DNA of 64,000 nucleotides from Pyxicephalus adspersus (Eukaryota > Chordata > Amphibia > Anura > Pyxicephalidae), in the NCBI RefSeq assembly GCF_032062135.1, contig NC_092866.1, positions 27,937,151 to 28,001,150 of the forward strand, given 5' to 3'. Every line of letters starts with the position of its first letter. Within the stretch, counting starts at the first letter, position 1. The notes under the pieces are model-generated. The model was not told the DNA's origin and made no database searches. It saw only the letters and a list, made by a program, of their open reading frames with translations. Below, piece by piece: positions 49,401-58,370 of this stretch. The translations under genes were made by a program, and so were the position numbers.

Positions 49401-49771
49401 TTATTTTCCTCCTACAGTTCCTAGAGAAGGTTGGATTTGTTAATGTTCAAGCTCAGGATCGAACTGAACAGTTTGTACAAGTTCTGAATAAAGAAGTTAC
49501 AAGGACACAGGAGATAAAGCAGGAATTTATTGAGGTATATTTAACCAGACTAAAAACCTAGAAATGAGGTTCCAATTAACTAATTAGATATTCTGTAAAC
49601 CATTCAAGACAGTGCATTTTTATTTTCTCTTTTATTCCTTTACAGAGTTTTTCTGAGGAGGATTACAACTACATCATTGATGGCTGGAAAGAGAAACTTC
49701 ATCGCTGCAGTTTAGGAGATCAGCGCTGGGGTTTATTCTATGCCGAGAAACCTTTGGAGATCATTTCATAA
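34438..49771 (+). CDS. pmt: Phosphoethanolamine N-methyltransferase, gene span with twelve coding exons
   Basis: The enzyme uses S-adenosylmethionine to methylate phosphoethanolamine stepwise to phosphocholine, feeding phosphatidylcholine synthesis in the cytosol. Exons: 34438-34447, 39250-39424, 40742-40897, 41011-41147, 41901-42040, 45988-46176, 46572-46661, 47845-47934, 48100-48222, 48753-48884, 49418-49534, 49646-49771; all introns GT-AG. The protein has 494 aa, the usual size of the two-domain plant and fish/frog enzymes. Domain 1 (about 10-200): [14 protein letters not shown] (56-61), AVDF (77-80), [13 protein letters not shown]. Domain 2 (about 240-494): [12 protein letters not shown] (283-294), [26 protein letters not shown]. 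In plants and nematodes the first domain starts the pathway and the second finishes it. Domain 1 motif I reads GAGIR where the family has GAGIG. Mammals lack the gene. Confidence 0.93.
35587..36232. mobile_element. MITE with AAAGCTGAACTAAACCTGG end
   Basis: The left end AAAGCTGAACTAAACCTGGA and the right end TTTTTAGGTTTAGGTATACC are imperfect inverted repeats. Inside are the minisatellite at 35690 and a block (GGCCAGACCAGAATGACGTA) shared with 19435 in rin1. A related right end, TTTAGTTTAGTTCTGCTTTA, is at 57717. Confidence 0.55.
35690..35925. repeat. 28-bp minisatellite, about eight copies
   Basis: The unit is close to TTAACTTATTATTATTTAAC plus TTATTTCC, repeated with small changes (CATT for CCTT, CTT for ACTT). 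It is tandem and AT-rich, with no coding sense. Confidence 0.9.
39250..39424 (+). CDS. pmt: pmt exon 2: start of methyltransferase domain 1
   Basis: After TTCTTTTTAG the peptide runs [42 protein letters not shown] and VLELGAGIR. It aligns to plant enzymes ([36 protein letters not shown]). The donor GTAAGG follows CG, so the motif I codon split by intron 2 is CG|G, Arg62. Confidence 0.92.
39684..40170. repeat. Dispersed repeat in pmt intron 2 (GTGGTACCTTGG end)
   Basis: The left part CAGTGGTACCTTGGTATTCC, then TTTTTCTCATAAGAAAAAAAGG, and a right part GTATACCAAGCAAGATTTTT have the look of a known type of vertebrate non-autonomous DNA repeat. The limits are approximate. Confidence 0.5.
40258..40476. 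repeat. MITE-like repeat in pmt intron 2
   Basis: The ends GGGTAGGTTCAGACCTGC and CAATGTGAACATAGCCTG are loosely inverted. A similar phrase (AGGCCCTATTCAGACATG) is at 36971. Weak case. Confidence 0.4.
40742..40897 (+). CDS. pmt: pmt exon 3: SAM-binding site of domain 1
   Basis: [20 protein letters not shown] then FIEKN and [13 protein letters not shown] match RFTGELA, AVDF (acidic SAM-ribose ligand) and the ADVT loop of the family. The last codon is split (AG|T). Confidence 0.92.
41011..41147 (+). CDS. pmt: pmt exon 4: domain 1 core
   Basis: [18 protein letters not shown] and [18 protein letters not shown] are near-identical in pattern to plant LIFSNWLLMYLSD and PGG.IFFRESCFHQSGD. The intron before it is short (113 bp). 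Confidence 0.93.
41901..42040 (+). CDS. pmt: pmt exon 5: end of domain 1
   Basis: [20 protein letters not shown] continues the RES...GD motif; the exon ends SKSVQTYIK before GTGAGC in phase 0. The following intron is nearly 4 kb and carries the unknown transposon. Confidence 0.92.
42980..44930 (+). mobile_element. Unclassified transposon-like element in pmt intron 5
   Basis: Begins near AAAGGCGTACTATAGCAG. It carries its own promoter-like segment, a perfect CRE TGACGTCA (43145-43152) and a TATA box TATATAAGG (43161-43169), 88-96 bp ahead of ATG 43257, and then the broken gene described separately. Terminal repeats were not found, so the borders are approximate. It lies in the same orientation as pmt. 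Confidence 0.6.
43257..44874 (+). pseudogene. Broken copy of a widespread transposon-associated gene of unknown function
   Basis: The reading starts [20 protein letters not shown] (a CxxC pair) and shifts frame to [40 protein letters not shown] (more Cys/His) and an acidic segment ([12 protein letters not shown]). It continues as [50 protein letters not shown] and [20 protein letters not shown]. Proteins with this order of motifs are common in insects, hydrozoans and some vertebrates as uncharacterised, multi-copy genes. I infer a DNA transposon but cannot name the superfamily. At least four frameshifts or stops break this copy. Confidence 0.72.
45988..46176 (+). CDS. pmt: pmt exon 6: inter-domain linker
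   Basis: [15 protein letters not shown], then [20 protein letters not shown] and [12 protein letters not shown]. This is the linker hallmark of two-domain PMTs (KNQNQ.CW..QKV; FLD..QY...GILRYE..FG.GFVSTGG). Confidence 0.94.
46572..46661 (+). CDS. pmt: pmt exon 7: SAM motif I of domain 2
   Basis: Residues 270-299 include [16 protein letters not shown], an intact glycine-rich SAM site, in contrast to domain 1. Confidence 0.94.
46662..47844. other. pmt intron 7
   Basis: No repeat boundary or coding motif recognised. The frame at 47128-47328 has no family resemblance. Confidence 0.5.
47845..47934 (+). CDS. pmt: pmt exon 8: domain 2
   Basis: [20 protein letters not shown] carries the acidic residue after strand 2 (MDLS). 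Acceptor ACAAAG, donor GTGAGT. Confidence 0.93.
48100..48222 (+). CDS. pmt: pmt exon 9: domain 2 active-site region
   Basis: [20 protein letters not shown] and [12 protein letters not shown]. The SRDTILHI motif contains Asp and His residues of the phosphobase pocket in the PMT family. Confidence 0.94.
48753..48884 (+). CDS. pmt: pmt exon 10: domain 2
   Basis: [20 protein letters not shown] then [17 protein letters not shown], as in plant FKWLKPGGKVLISDYC and Y.L.....YGQ. Confidence 0.94.
49418..49534 (+). CDS. pmt: pmt exon 11: domain 2
   Basis: [20 protein letters not shown] then [17 protein letters not shown]. The AQDRTEQF.. motif is typical of the family C-terminus. Confidence 0.94.
49646..49771 (+). 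CDS. pmt: pmt exon 12 and stop
   Basis: [20 protein letters not shown] and [13 protein letters not shown], matching plant FSEEDY..IV.GWK.KL.R...G.Q.WGLF.A.K. Stop TAA at 49769-49771. Confidence 0.94.
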   Translation, partial: SFSEEDYNYIIDGWKEKLHRCSLGDQRWGLFYAEKPLEIIS

Positions 49772-50464
49772 ATCCTCTCTTTAATCAGCCATTCTAATTG
49801 TTTGAATAGAAAATTGTTTCTATGTTTACACAGTGTTTCTTAAGTTCATAACGACACAGATAGATTCTGTGCCTTTTCTTGTGTATGTTCTCTGAGTGTT
49901 TCTACAGAAGTTTATAGGCAATGTATAAAAGGCATACATAGAATGTTGTTAACATTTCGCATGTGCAAAATGGCATTATGTGTGTTGTTGCAGTTTAGCG
50001 AAACAAATTATGCCAAAATGCCAATTTTAAGATAAACTTATCAAAAGGCTTTTTTAAGTAGATCGTATGTTTTTAATGATTCCCAGCTTTAAAGAATTGC
50101 CTCTACATCAGGTACCTGAAAAATGATATCACAGCCATGGTTTAACAGATTATGTACAATGCTGAACAAGGTAAAAACAGAAAATTTTGAAAATAATTTG
50201 TAACTGTATTTTATGTTACCCATAGCAGCTTTCCTTGGTTTCTAGTTTGTAAAAAAACATTGTAAGAATGGGTATCACTGCTTTTAAATAAGGTTTAACA
50301 TCAAGAGGCTTTGAAAGAACTCTATTTTTCCCTGAAAAATTCTATGCAAAGTGTTAAAACGGTATGCCAAATACTCAGAATTGTTCATTTAATTTTATTA
50401 CTGTTATACAGAACTGCATATCTTAAACTTTGACTTTTACTGTATCTACAGACTACCTCTCAAT

Positions 50465-50685
50465 AGGCCTGATTTATTAAAGCTCTCCAAGTTTGGAGAT
50501 AATACACGTTCATTAGTGAACCTAGATGATCCAGAAAACCTGAAATAGATTTCCTAAAGTAATTTGCTATTTTAAGCAAATGTTTTCAATCCTGAACCAG
50601 ATCTATTCCAGGTTTTTTGTATCACTCAGGTTCCCTGAAAAAAGTGTATCATTTCCAGTCTTGGAGAGCTTTAATAAATCAGGCC
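50465..50685. mobile_element. Palindromic MITE (GCTCTCCAAG family), copy 5
   Basis: The ends AGGCCTGATTTATTAAAGCT and AGCTTTAATAAATCAGGCC are almost perfect inverted repeats. CAAT occurs directly outside both ends and may be a target duplication. It lies about 0.7 kb past the pmt stop, possibly in the 3' UTR. Confidence 0.9.
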
Positions 50686-50929
50686 CAATGACTCACCTAA
50701 TGGGTCAATAAAGAAAGAGATGTCCCCAACGAGTTTCATTTTTAATATAGTAGTAAATATTATAAAAGTTGGACAGGTGCCTAACGATTCCAAAATTATT
50801 CATAGTTGATTTCCAAGATTGTTTAGCTTTTATGTTATGTACCAGGAAAAGCATTTTGTTATGTAATGTAAACAACATATTAGAAAATCTATGATGGAAA
50901 ATCTTCTTCTAAAAGTGTTTCTTTTTCAA

Positions 50930-50935
50930 AATAAA
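50930..50935 (+). promoter_or_regulatory. Candidate pmt poly(A) signal
   Basis: AATAAA followed by a T-rich tract. Others lie at 50707 and 51398. If this one is used, the 3' UTR is about 1.2 kb and includes the MITE at 50465. Confidence 0.4.
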
Positions 50936-52536
50936 CTTTTTTTTTTTTTTGCGGATTGTTTCTATGTACTTTTGTAGTGCCTGTGTAGTCATTGTGTGCA
51001 ATGGTGTTACAAGTTAAATTAGGCAGCAGTGATTAAAAAATGTTTTTTTTTCTGTCAAGTCTCAATGCAGGAAAGTAATTTTGTTTGTGGTAATGTTTGT
51101 GGCCATTCTGAACTCTTTAATTAGGCATATAATACTGACCAAATACTATATAACCACTATATAGGTTTGTAGTCCTATTAGGTGTTTGGTAGAGGCCTTA
51201 AAATGAAAACTCCCAAAAAATCAAGAATGTGACCTATTAGTGCTACCTTAGTATGTGTTATCAAGTCCTCCTATGCTCATAGGGTGCTAATTAGGTATTG
51301 ATGAAATAATGTTCTTACTTGATTCATGGTCTTTTTTCTTATACTTCTGCCAAATTTGTGATGTAATCAGCACAGCCTTTGTGTAGGAGTTTCTTGAAAT
51401 AAAGATGGCTACCCCCGTAGTTTCCCACAGGCAGCTTGTAATGGGTGGACTGGCTCGAACCCTCCTAAAATAGCTCTGATCTTTATATGTACTTTCTGTG
51501 TTGGTTTACAACAATGTTTTTGGGCTTCAGTTCAGCAATTAAAAAATTATAATGCACATGGCTGCTTTTTTCAAAATGGTGTTAATGTGCATGCACTGAT
51601 TCTTGGTGACTGTACAATAAACATCAAGTAGTTGTGTTACTTCTGATCACAAACACCTGTTGTTCTAGCTGTGTACCTGCCTAAAAAGGTCCTGCAGGGC
51701 CGGTGTTTAAGTTGGGCAAACCAGGACATCACCCTGGGCTCCAAGTTGCAAAGAATCACCACACACCGATTTACAAAATCTCCAAGTACCCTTTTTCTGC
51801 TGCACTTCAAAGTAAATGTGACAACTGAAGACACCTTCGGAAATCAGGTAAATTGATCACTTATGGATCCAATCCTTGTAATCCCTTGTGCCCCTTGTGG
51901 GGCCCTGTTATGGGGTTATGTGTAAAATCCGTGTATTGTAGATCTGAAATCCAAGGAATTCTGCTAAACGATTATTCAAACCAAATACATAGTTTGAAAA
52001 AAATTGTAGACCCCAACCCCACTGCATACATTGACCAAAAAACTGTATTTTAAAGAGTAAATGGCCCAATGCTAAGTGCTGCTTCCAATGACTGGGGGAA
52101 TATTTTACTCAAAGAATAGTAGACTGTATGCAAAGATGCTTCCAACTATATCCCTATGGGCAATATGTTTAAAAGGCTAAAAAGAAACCTCTGTGGCTCA
52201 CAACCAATATTAAAAAATCTATTAAGACTAAGAAAAGGCAAAAATAAAATTTTCCTCACCCTATCCCCCTTTATTTCCCATGTCAGTTTGAAGGTTATAT
52301 AAGGAGCTGACGACCATAAGTCACTAGCTCCATTGTTATACCTAAATGCTTCCTGGTAGTGCATTTCTGATGGGCTTCCTATTTTCAGGAGGCAGAAAAG
52401 GGTGGGAAATTCTCAAAAAGATGTACAAAACTTTTCCTTTGGGAGGAGCCTGCTATTTGCGTGCAACATCATGGATCTCGAGCGTACTGTGAGTATCGTA
52501 TACCGTTCAGCCATTTTTTGTTATAGGAACAATGTA
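50936..52536. other. Intergenic downstream of pmt
   Basis: No gene recognised. Short frames around 51637-52053 and 52146-52364 have no family resemblance. Probably old repeat debris. Confidence 0.5.
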
Positions 52537-53110
52537 CAGTGGATAAAAAAAGTGTATACACCTCTGGTAAAATGCCAGGCTTTTGTAATGTAAAAAATGA
52601 GACCACAATAAATAACTTTTTCCTCCTTTAATGTGACCTATACCTGTGCAATTCAATATTTGGGGGCATTGTCTTATTGAAAGGCTAAATTCCTCTTCAG
52701 CTTTCTAGCAGACACTTGAAGGTTTTGGGCCAAAAGTAACGTATTTGAAACTTCAGCCACATTTCCAGCTATAGAAAAGCGACCCCAAATCATGATACTG
52801 CCACAACCATGTTTAGCTTTGAGGTGGTGTTTTTTGTCGATAGTCACCGTGATGCAGAAGGGTTGCAGACAGAACCAAAAAAAACATCCAGGCCCAGCTA
52901 CAAATTGCAAAATAAATACACCAAGTCTCCCAAAAGCATGGGGGAAAAGGTGTTATGGTGTGATAAGACTAGGTTGGACTTTTTGGCCACAATTCTAAAT
53001 GGTACGTTTAGTGCAAAAACAAAAAAAAACAAAAATCAGAACATCGCCCATATTGACTGGTAAAATATTTATGACGTAACAGGAGTTCATCCAGTCCTGG
53101 TAGCCCCAGG
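52537..53110. mobile_element. Tc1/mariner-like debris, two pieces in opposite orientation
   Basis: The left edge CAGTGGATAAAAAAAGTGTA with AAAATGCCAGGCTTTTGTAA resembles ends common in fish and frog Tc1-like elements. On the minus strand, 52740-52830 encodes KHGCGSIMIWG, the Tc1 transposase motif (KHGGGSIMLWG). On the plus strand, 52937-53062 encodes MGEKVLWCDKTRLDFL (usual M..KVLWSDETK.ELFG), with the DE changed to DK. In an intact element both motifs lie on one strand. Confidence 0.68.
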
Positions 53111-53931
53111 GGGACCAATTTTTGTATGCAAAACTGCAGCTGGCAAAAAAGCTCTGTTGACTTTTGCTCTGGTGACATCTATAAAATTTTGGATTTCCAT
53201 TCACTCCTCCCCTTTCCCCCCACACTGACTTGGTAAGGGTGGTCACAGGACATACAGGTAATTCTGGGCTATGGGGACATAGTGGTAAAAATGTAAGTCT
53301 AATCTTTCTGTACTGGAAACTAAAGTAAAGAAAACAAGTTAAAATACATAATGTTTAATGGATGAAAAAAAAGTCTAGTTTGGTTCAGGGAGTTCTTAGC
53401 ACACGCTGCCCAGCACAATGCTATTCATAACATGAAATGCTATCTGATCCCCTGCAGATCTGTTGGAAGTCTGGTCCTATAGGCTCTATGAATATTTTTT
53501 ACAATCCAAGACACTCTTGTTCTGAAAGTCACAGCATGACCAGAATTGTGATCAGATGAGAATACAAAAATGTTTTCAGATTGTCTGAAATAGGATACTT
53601 ACACTTAGTAATGGATCTGATAAGGTTCTTTCAGTAGTGGAGTTTTTGCTTTTTAGGAGCTTTGAAAAAAAGTTTTTAATGGATGTTTTAGAATACCTTA
53701 AAAAGCAAAATTTTAATTAAAATATCCAACTATGTTACAGAAGGAACCTTATCACATTTATTACTAAGTATGACTAAATATAATTGAATAGACTTCTGCT
53801 TAGAGCAGCTGAATCTGACCGATGACTCTGTTTAATGCCGGGAACAGAACTACAGCCATGGGTATTTTTTAAAAAAAAGAAATCAGGATAAGCTAAAGAT
53901 TTAGGAAAGAGTGGAACAACAAAGCACTATG

Positions 53932-54724
53932 TGTAAAGGACTTACCCTGCCAGCGGTTCGCAGTGAGTTGTCCGCACCCGCCGTGACCCGGGGGATTGCG
54001 GGCAGCCTGAAGGGAAGCGTTGTGGCACGCAGCGCAGTTGGAGCTGCAGCCGCTCTGCTCACAGCGCAGGGATCAGTTCCGGCCGAACTACTGTTTGGCC
54101 AAACGGCATCCCTAGCATCCCTGTGGTTGTGCACGGCACTGCGCGCACCTCCAGCTTTCCTGCGGGTGTGTACAGTACAGCACGGTCCACGGGTCCTCCT
54201 GCAACTAGGCTACTAGGCGCGCCTCTTCTACCACCCAGGGGCGAGAGGTAGCTGGCTGCCCCACACAGGGTGGGGGAAGTTCAGTTTGAATTCCCTGTGA
54301 CCAAGTCGACCGCAGAGGATTAATTAAGTCTGTATGGTCCCTCCAATCGTATAGCGCCAGTGATTGGGCACTCTGCCCATTTAATGAGTCCCTGTCATGA
54401 GCACCATTGCCCGTCTGTATTACAGTGTGCTTGGGTGGGTTCTTGTATTTGATAACTGTGTTAACCTCTGTCTTCCCCCGTGACTTGTCACCAGCTTGGA
54501 CTTGTTACCAACAGCGACCCGGCCTGATTACTGACTTTGCATGAACTCTGCCTGCCCTGACTTTGCATTGTCCCTGACAAGACCTTCCGCCTCATCCTTC
54601 TGTACCTCACTTTCTCGGACTGACCTTCTTGTGTTTGACCTCGGCCTGTATCTGGATTACGCAATAAAGCTTGTTGAAGGGATTCCTGGCATTGGTTGTG
54701 ATTTGTGTGCCCAGGCGCATTACG
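53932..54724 (+). mobile_element. Solo LTR (793 bp)
   Basis: Starts TGTAAAGGAC and ends GCGCATTACG. The 5-bp duplication CTATG flanks it exactly (53927-53931 and 54725-54729). The terminal inversion is TGTAA against TTACG, one base off TTACA. It is GC- and CpG-rich against AT-rich surroundings and carries an AATAAA at 54663 close to the right end, so it reads on the plus strand. No internal retroelement genes are present, as expected for an LTR left by recombination. Probably Gypsy-type from style only. Confidence 0.82.
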
Positions 54725-54729
54725 CTATG

Positions 54730-56519
54730 ATTCTGTTTAATTAATGAGCCAGTGATTAATGATTAATGATTCAGTGTACAGTATATGATAAGCAAATGTC
54801 TACTCCTATGTACATACAGCGAATAAACTGTATATAATTTTCTTTTTGCATATTAACAGATCGGTTTTCTACCTGTAAATTCTTAATTTACCCCCATCAC
54901 CAGCAAAAAGTTTAATAATGACCTGTCCATACTCCTGCCAGACCCATGCAGTGAGGACCACTTAAATTTAACACATCTGGAAGTGTTGTTCTCGGGAGTC
55001 TTTATGTGGTAATTTATTTTCAATGAGAGTGATATGTAGTGGCACTTATCTACCTTTCTCATGGAAGTTTATTATTATTATCTGAGTCACCTGAAGTTGG
55101 TCACATCTGGATAAGAACACTTTTACACGACTAACACATCTATTAGCAAACCTCACACTGATCCACACGATGGCAGTGTTGCATTATAATTCATTAGCAT
55201 TTAACACAGAATTATCCTTGAACAGTTAGCAGGCATGGTGAATTTTACAACCTGAATTTATAATGAGCTTTAACTTTGATAGGATCATGCTTGAGGATTC
55301 ATAGGACAGTAGTGAAAAATACAAATACTGGAAAAATTAGAGAACATCCCAGTGCTTTATTAGTGACAATTTTTTTTTGCACCACCAGTAAAGAATCGCT
55401 TTGCTTATTGCTTTTTGGAGACAGTCTGGTGAAAGGTAAAAAGTTCCTTGCAAGACAAGTGACAGGCACTCCCTAAGGCTGTCCTGTTCCTAAAAAGGAT
55501 GGCAAAAACTCAACTAAAGCAGTTACATAGCACTCTTCCTATGGAGTAGGAAAGCTGCTAGTAAAGGAGAGATAAAGTAATCCTTCTGGTGTTAGAATTA
55601 GAGGTTCATTCAAGAGCTACATTACATTAAAAGGGTTCTGTATGACAGTCCATACAAGTACAAGTCCGGAATGTAATTAGAAACCAATGAGCGCCTAGCA
55701 AAATATATAGATGGTCAATACTAAGAACATTGCTAAAACTTGTCTTGAAACACCCAGACCTTCAGAATAGAATATGGTTAAAAATAACCTATCATCTCTG
55801 ATTAATTTAGGAGTTTGTAAAGAGTGCAAAGGTTACGAATATGTAACATACATAGTGCAAGATTGAGGTGTATGTAGCGTACTTAGTGCAGGGGTCAGAT
55901 GTATGTAATGTTGATGGAGTAGGGAGCAAAAGTCTATTTAGCCTAGTGCACAGAAGATTACTTTAATAACAACACTTTGTTACTGGAACACGGCAGTTCC
56001 CCTGGGCAAACACACTGTATACGTATTTGGACATACTGTATGCATAAATGCTGCATACACACATACACAAATATACACAATATTTAAAAAGGAAAGAAGG
56101 ATTGCGTTTCGAACAGAGGAAAGTCTGAAAGAATGAGTTATGGTGGAATAGTGTCAGCTACAAAGTCAGTACTGCCATTTCAAGAATTAGAATAGAAGAA
56201 TGGAAGATCTGGGCATTGACAGGTGCTGATAGCCATGACCTCTGCAGCATTTTCTTATCAAACTGTAGTGCAGGTAGGCACAGCTCTGGATTCCAGAACA
56301 GTGAAACACCATTAGAAGGAACTGCACTAGGTACATTTTACTGGCAGCTTAACAAGAGAAACTTTCAGGGGGGAAAGTGCAGATGCAAATGTAATTATGT
56401 GGTGTGGCATTTTTTTTTTCTGATAAAAATACCATAGTTCTTTTTTAAGGCTTCCTACTTACAAAAGTGTATGAGAATAAAATTTGGTGATTATTAATAT
56501 GTACACTTTAAAACCCTGT
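54730..56519. other. Intergenic, nothing recognised
   Basis: No gene, RNA or repeat end identified. The short frames at 55276 and 56216 are unremarkable. Confidence 0.5.
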
Positions 56520-56735
56520 CACATTGAATGAAAAACAGGAATATTATTAGTGCATTATTGGGTGACAGAATTTACTATGACTTTATAAGGACAAGGGGGC
56601 ACTCCTTGCCACTGGAGGAAAAGAAGTTTATTCCCTGCATAAGGAAGGAATTCTTCACAGTAAGGTCTTTGAAAATGTGGAATAAGCTCCCTCAGGAAGA
56701 AGTTATAGCATGTTCTATAGATTTCATTTTATGTT
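56520..56735 (+). mobile_element. CR1-like LINE 3' fragment, plus strand
   Basis: The peptide RTRGHSLPLEEKKFIPCIRK and RSLKMWNKLPQEEV corresponds to the extreme C-terminus and 3' region of frog CR1-type elements. The same text is seen in reverse at about 23960-24080 in the larger CR1 copy. 5'-truncated. Confidence 0.7.
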
Positions 56736-57479
56736 GCTAATTTTTGTCTTTTCTCACATTCGTGTTCCTTTCTGAAAACGAATGCATATGCTTCAAGTGA
56801 TATAATCTACATTACAAGAGTTGGGTAACTAGTATAGTATTGATAATATAGTAATAATTGGTAATATAGTATCATATTCAAGTATTAATAATTTAATTTA
56901 GTTTTGTTTATTTCTATTCTCTGATTTTTTATATACACTTTGTATGAGTTTCTTTATTTTTTATTATGGAATGGGTCACAATAAAAAAAAAAAAATTGAA
57001 AGCCAACTTGCTGCTATTATTATTATTACTTCCAGTTACACTGCTGCAGGATCAGTTACTGATCCCAACTAAGTGGTTTTATTGGATGGTTTGAAAACCA
57101 TTTTAGCATTTGTAGTTTTTTCTTTCCTTTTTATTGTTTTTGTTTAAAGGTTCTTTAGCTTTACCTCAATTTGCAGCCAATTAATGGTGACTCCTTTCAT
57201 ATCATCATTTGAAAAGCTCCTAACCTAGATTTCAGCTTTTTTAAAAAACTGAAACTCTATTACATATGGATTTAATATACAGACAGAGAGTTCAGCTGTA
57301 TTAAAATAGTAAGGAACATGTGCCTCATGTCCAGTGCTCACTATTGCACTGATACCGATCACCTCTGCACCCTTCCATGCAAATCCTTCTAAATCACTGC
57401 TCGCCCCTGCAAGCCCCCCCCACATTCCTCCAAATTTTTTTGTAACTTAACTCAACATTGTGACTTTACATAGAAGGGT

Positions 57480-57740
57480 AGACAACCCTTCTAAATAAAG
57501 TAAAAATGTTGGTAATACCACCCCTTTAGGTATTGATTGCTGCGCAGTAAGATCGGCTCTTTTTACCCCTTCCCAGCGGCTACATCTCCCGATCTCGCAC
57601 CTGCGCAAAAGAAGATAGAAGATAGCGGAATCCTAGGATGACACGGGACCAGATCGTAAGAAGGACCGGCACCATCGAGGGATCTGCAGGATTAATAGTA
57701 AGAGTCTTTTTTTGTTTTTAGTTTAGTTCTGCTTTAAAAA
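57480..57740. repeat. MITE fragment with TTTAGTTCTGCTTTAA end
   Basis: The right end TTTAGTTTAGTTCTGCTTTA resembles the ends of the element at 35587. Interior CGATCTCGCACCTGCGCAAA and GACACGGGACCAGATCGTAA is CpG-containing, unlike its surroundings. The left limit is approximate. Confidence 0.45.
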
Positions 57741-58059
57741 AAAGTAGAGCTTTCTGTGGCCACATGACAGGACTAGTACCAGAGCAGCCAGTTATCAAGT
57801 ATAACCATTGTCTTGTGGGAGTCACCTGTACCCCTTTCTATACCCAAAAAAGTGACTTGGGAGCAGCGGAAAGTATCAACTGCTGCAGTGGTGGCTTCTG
57901 ATGTACTGTCATGCTTTGCCATGCATATACCTACTTTTTTTTTACTTCTGGTATACACTGGTATGAAAGGTGTAACTTTCCTGAACAGAACTGATTCATT
58001 CAAACAGGAGAATACTGATGACCATTTATCTACATTCTGCCTTATCAAAATAAGACCTT

Positions 58060-58370
58060 GGGCAGCACAGTGGCTCAGAGGTTAGCGATCTATCCCCTGT
58101 AGCGCTAGGTCCCAGGTTCGCATCTCAACCAGGACGCTAGCTGCATGAAGTTTGCAGGTTCTCATTTTGTCTGTGTGGGTTTTCTCCCACATCCCAAAAA
58201 ACATGCAGTTAGGTAATTGGCTACCCCAAAAAATTGACCTTAGACTGCATTAAAGACATACGACTATGGTAGTGACATTAGGTTGGGAGCCCCTTTGAGG
58301 AACAGCTAGTGACATGACTATGGACTTTGTACAGCGCTGCATAATATGATAGTGCTATATAAATACTGTG
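58060..58370 (+). mobile_element. tRNA-like SINE candidate
   Basis: The head GGGCAGCACAGTGGCTCAGA with TGGCTCAGAGGTT (A box-like, 58071-58083) and CCCAGGTTCGCATCTC (B box-like, about 58111-58126) resembles a tRNA-derived pol III promoter. The body has GTGTGGGTTTTCTCCCACAT and CAAAAAACATGCAGTTAGGT. The tail GTACAGCGCTGCATAATATG then TGCTATATAAATACTGT is the reverse complement of repeat B at 12666. The unit is well known in fish and frog genomes; whether it is a SINE or a DNA element I cannot decide. Confidence 0.6.

Noticed and set aside
53901..54216. 101-codon Ala-rich frame and its 77-codon antisense partner
   Set aside because: They sit in the CpG-rich solo LTR; composition explains the open frames and no domain is visible.
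58071..58126. Possible tRNA gene
   Set aside because: A and B box-like motifs are present but no cloverleaf could be drawn by eye, and the unit continues into a repeat body and tail.
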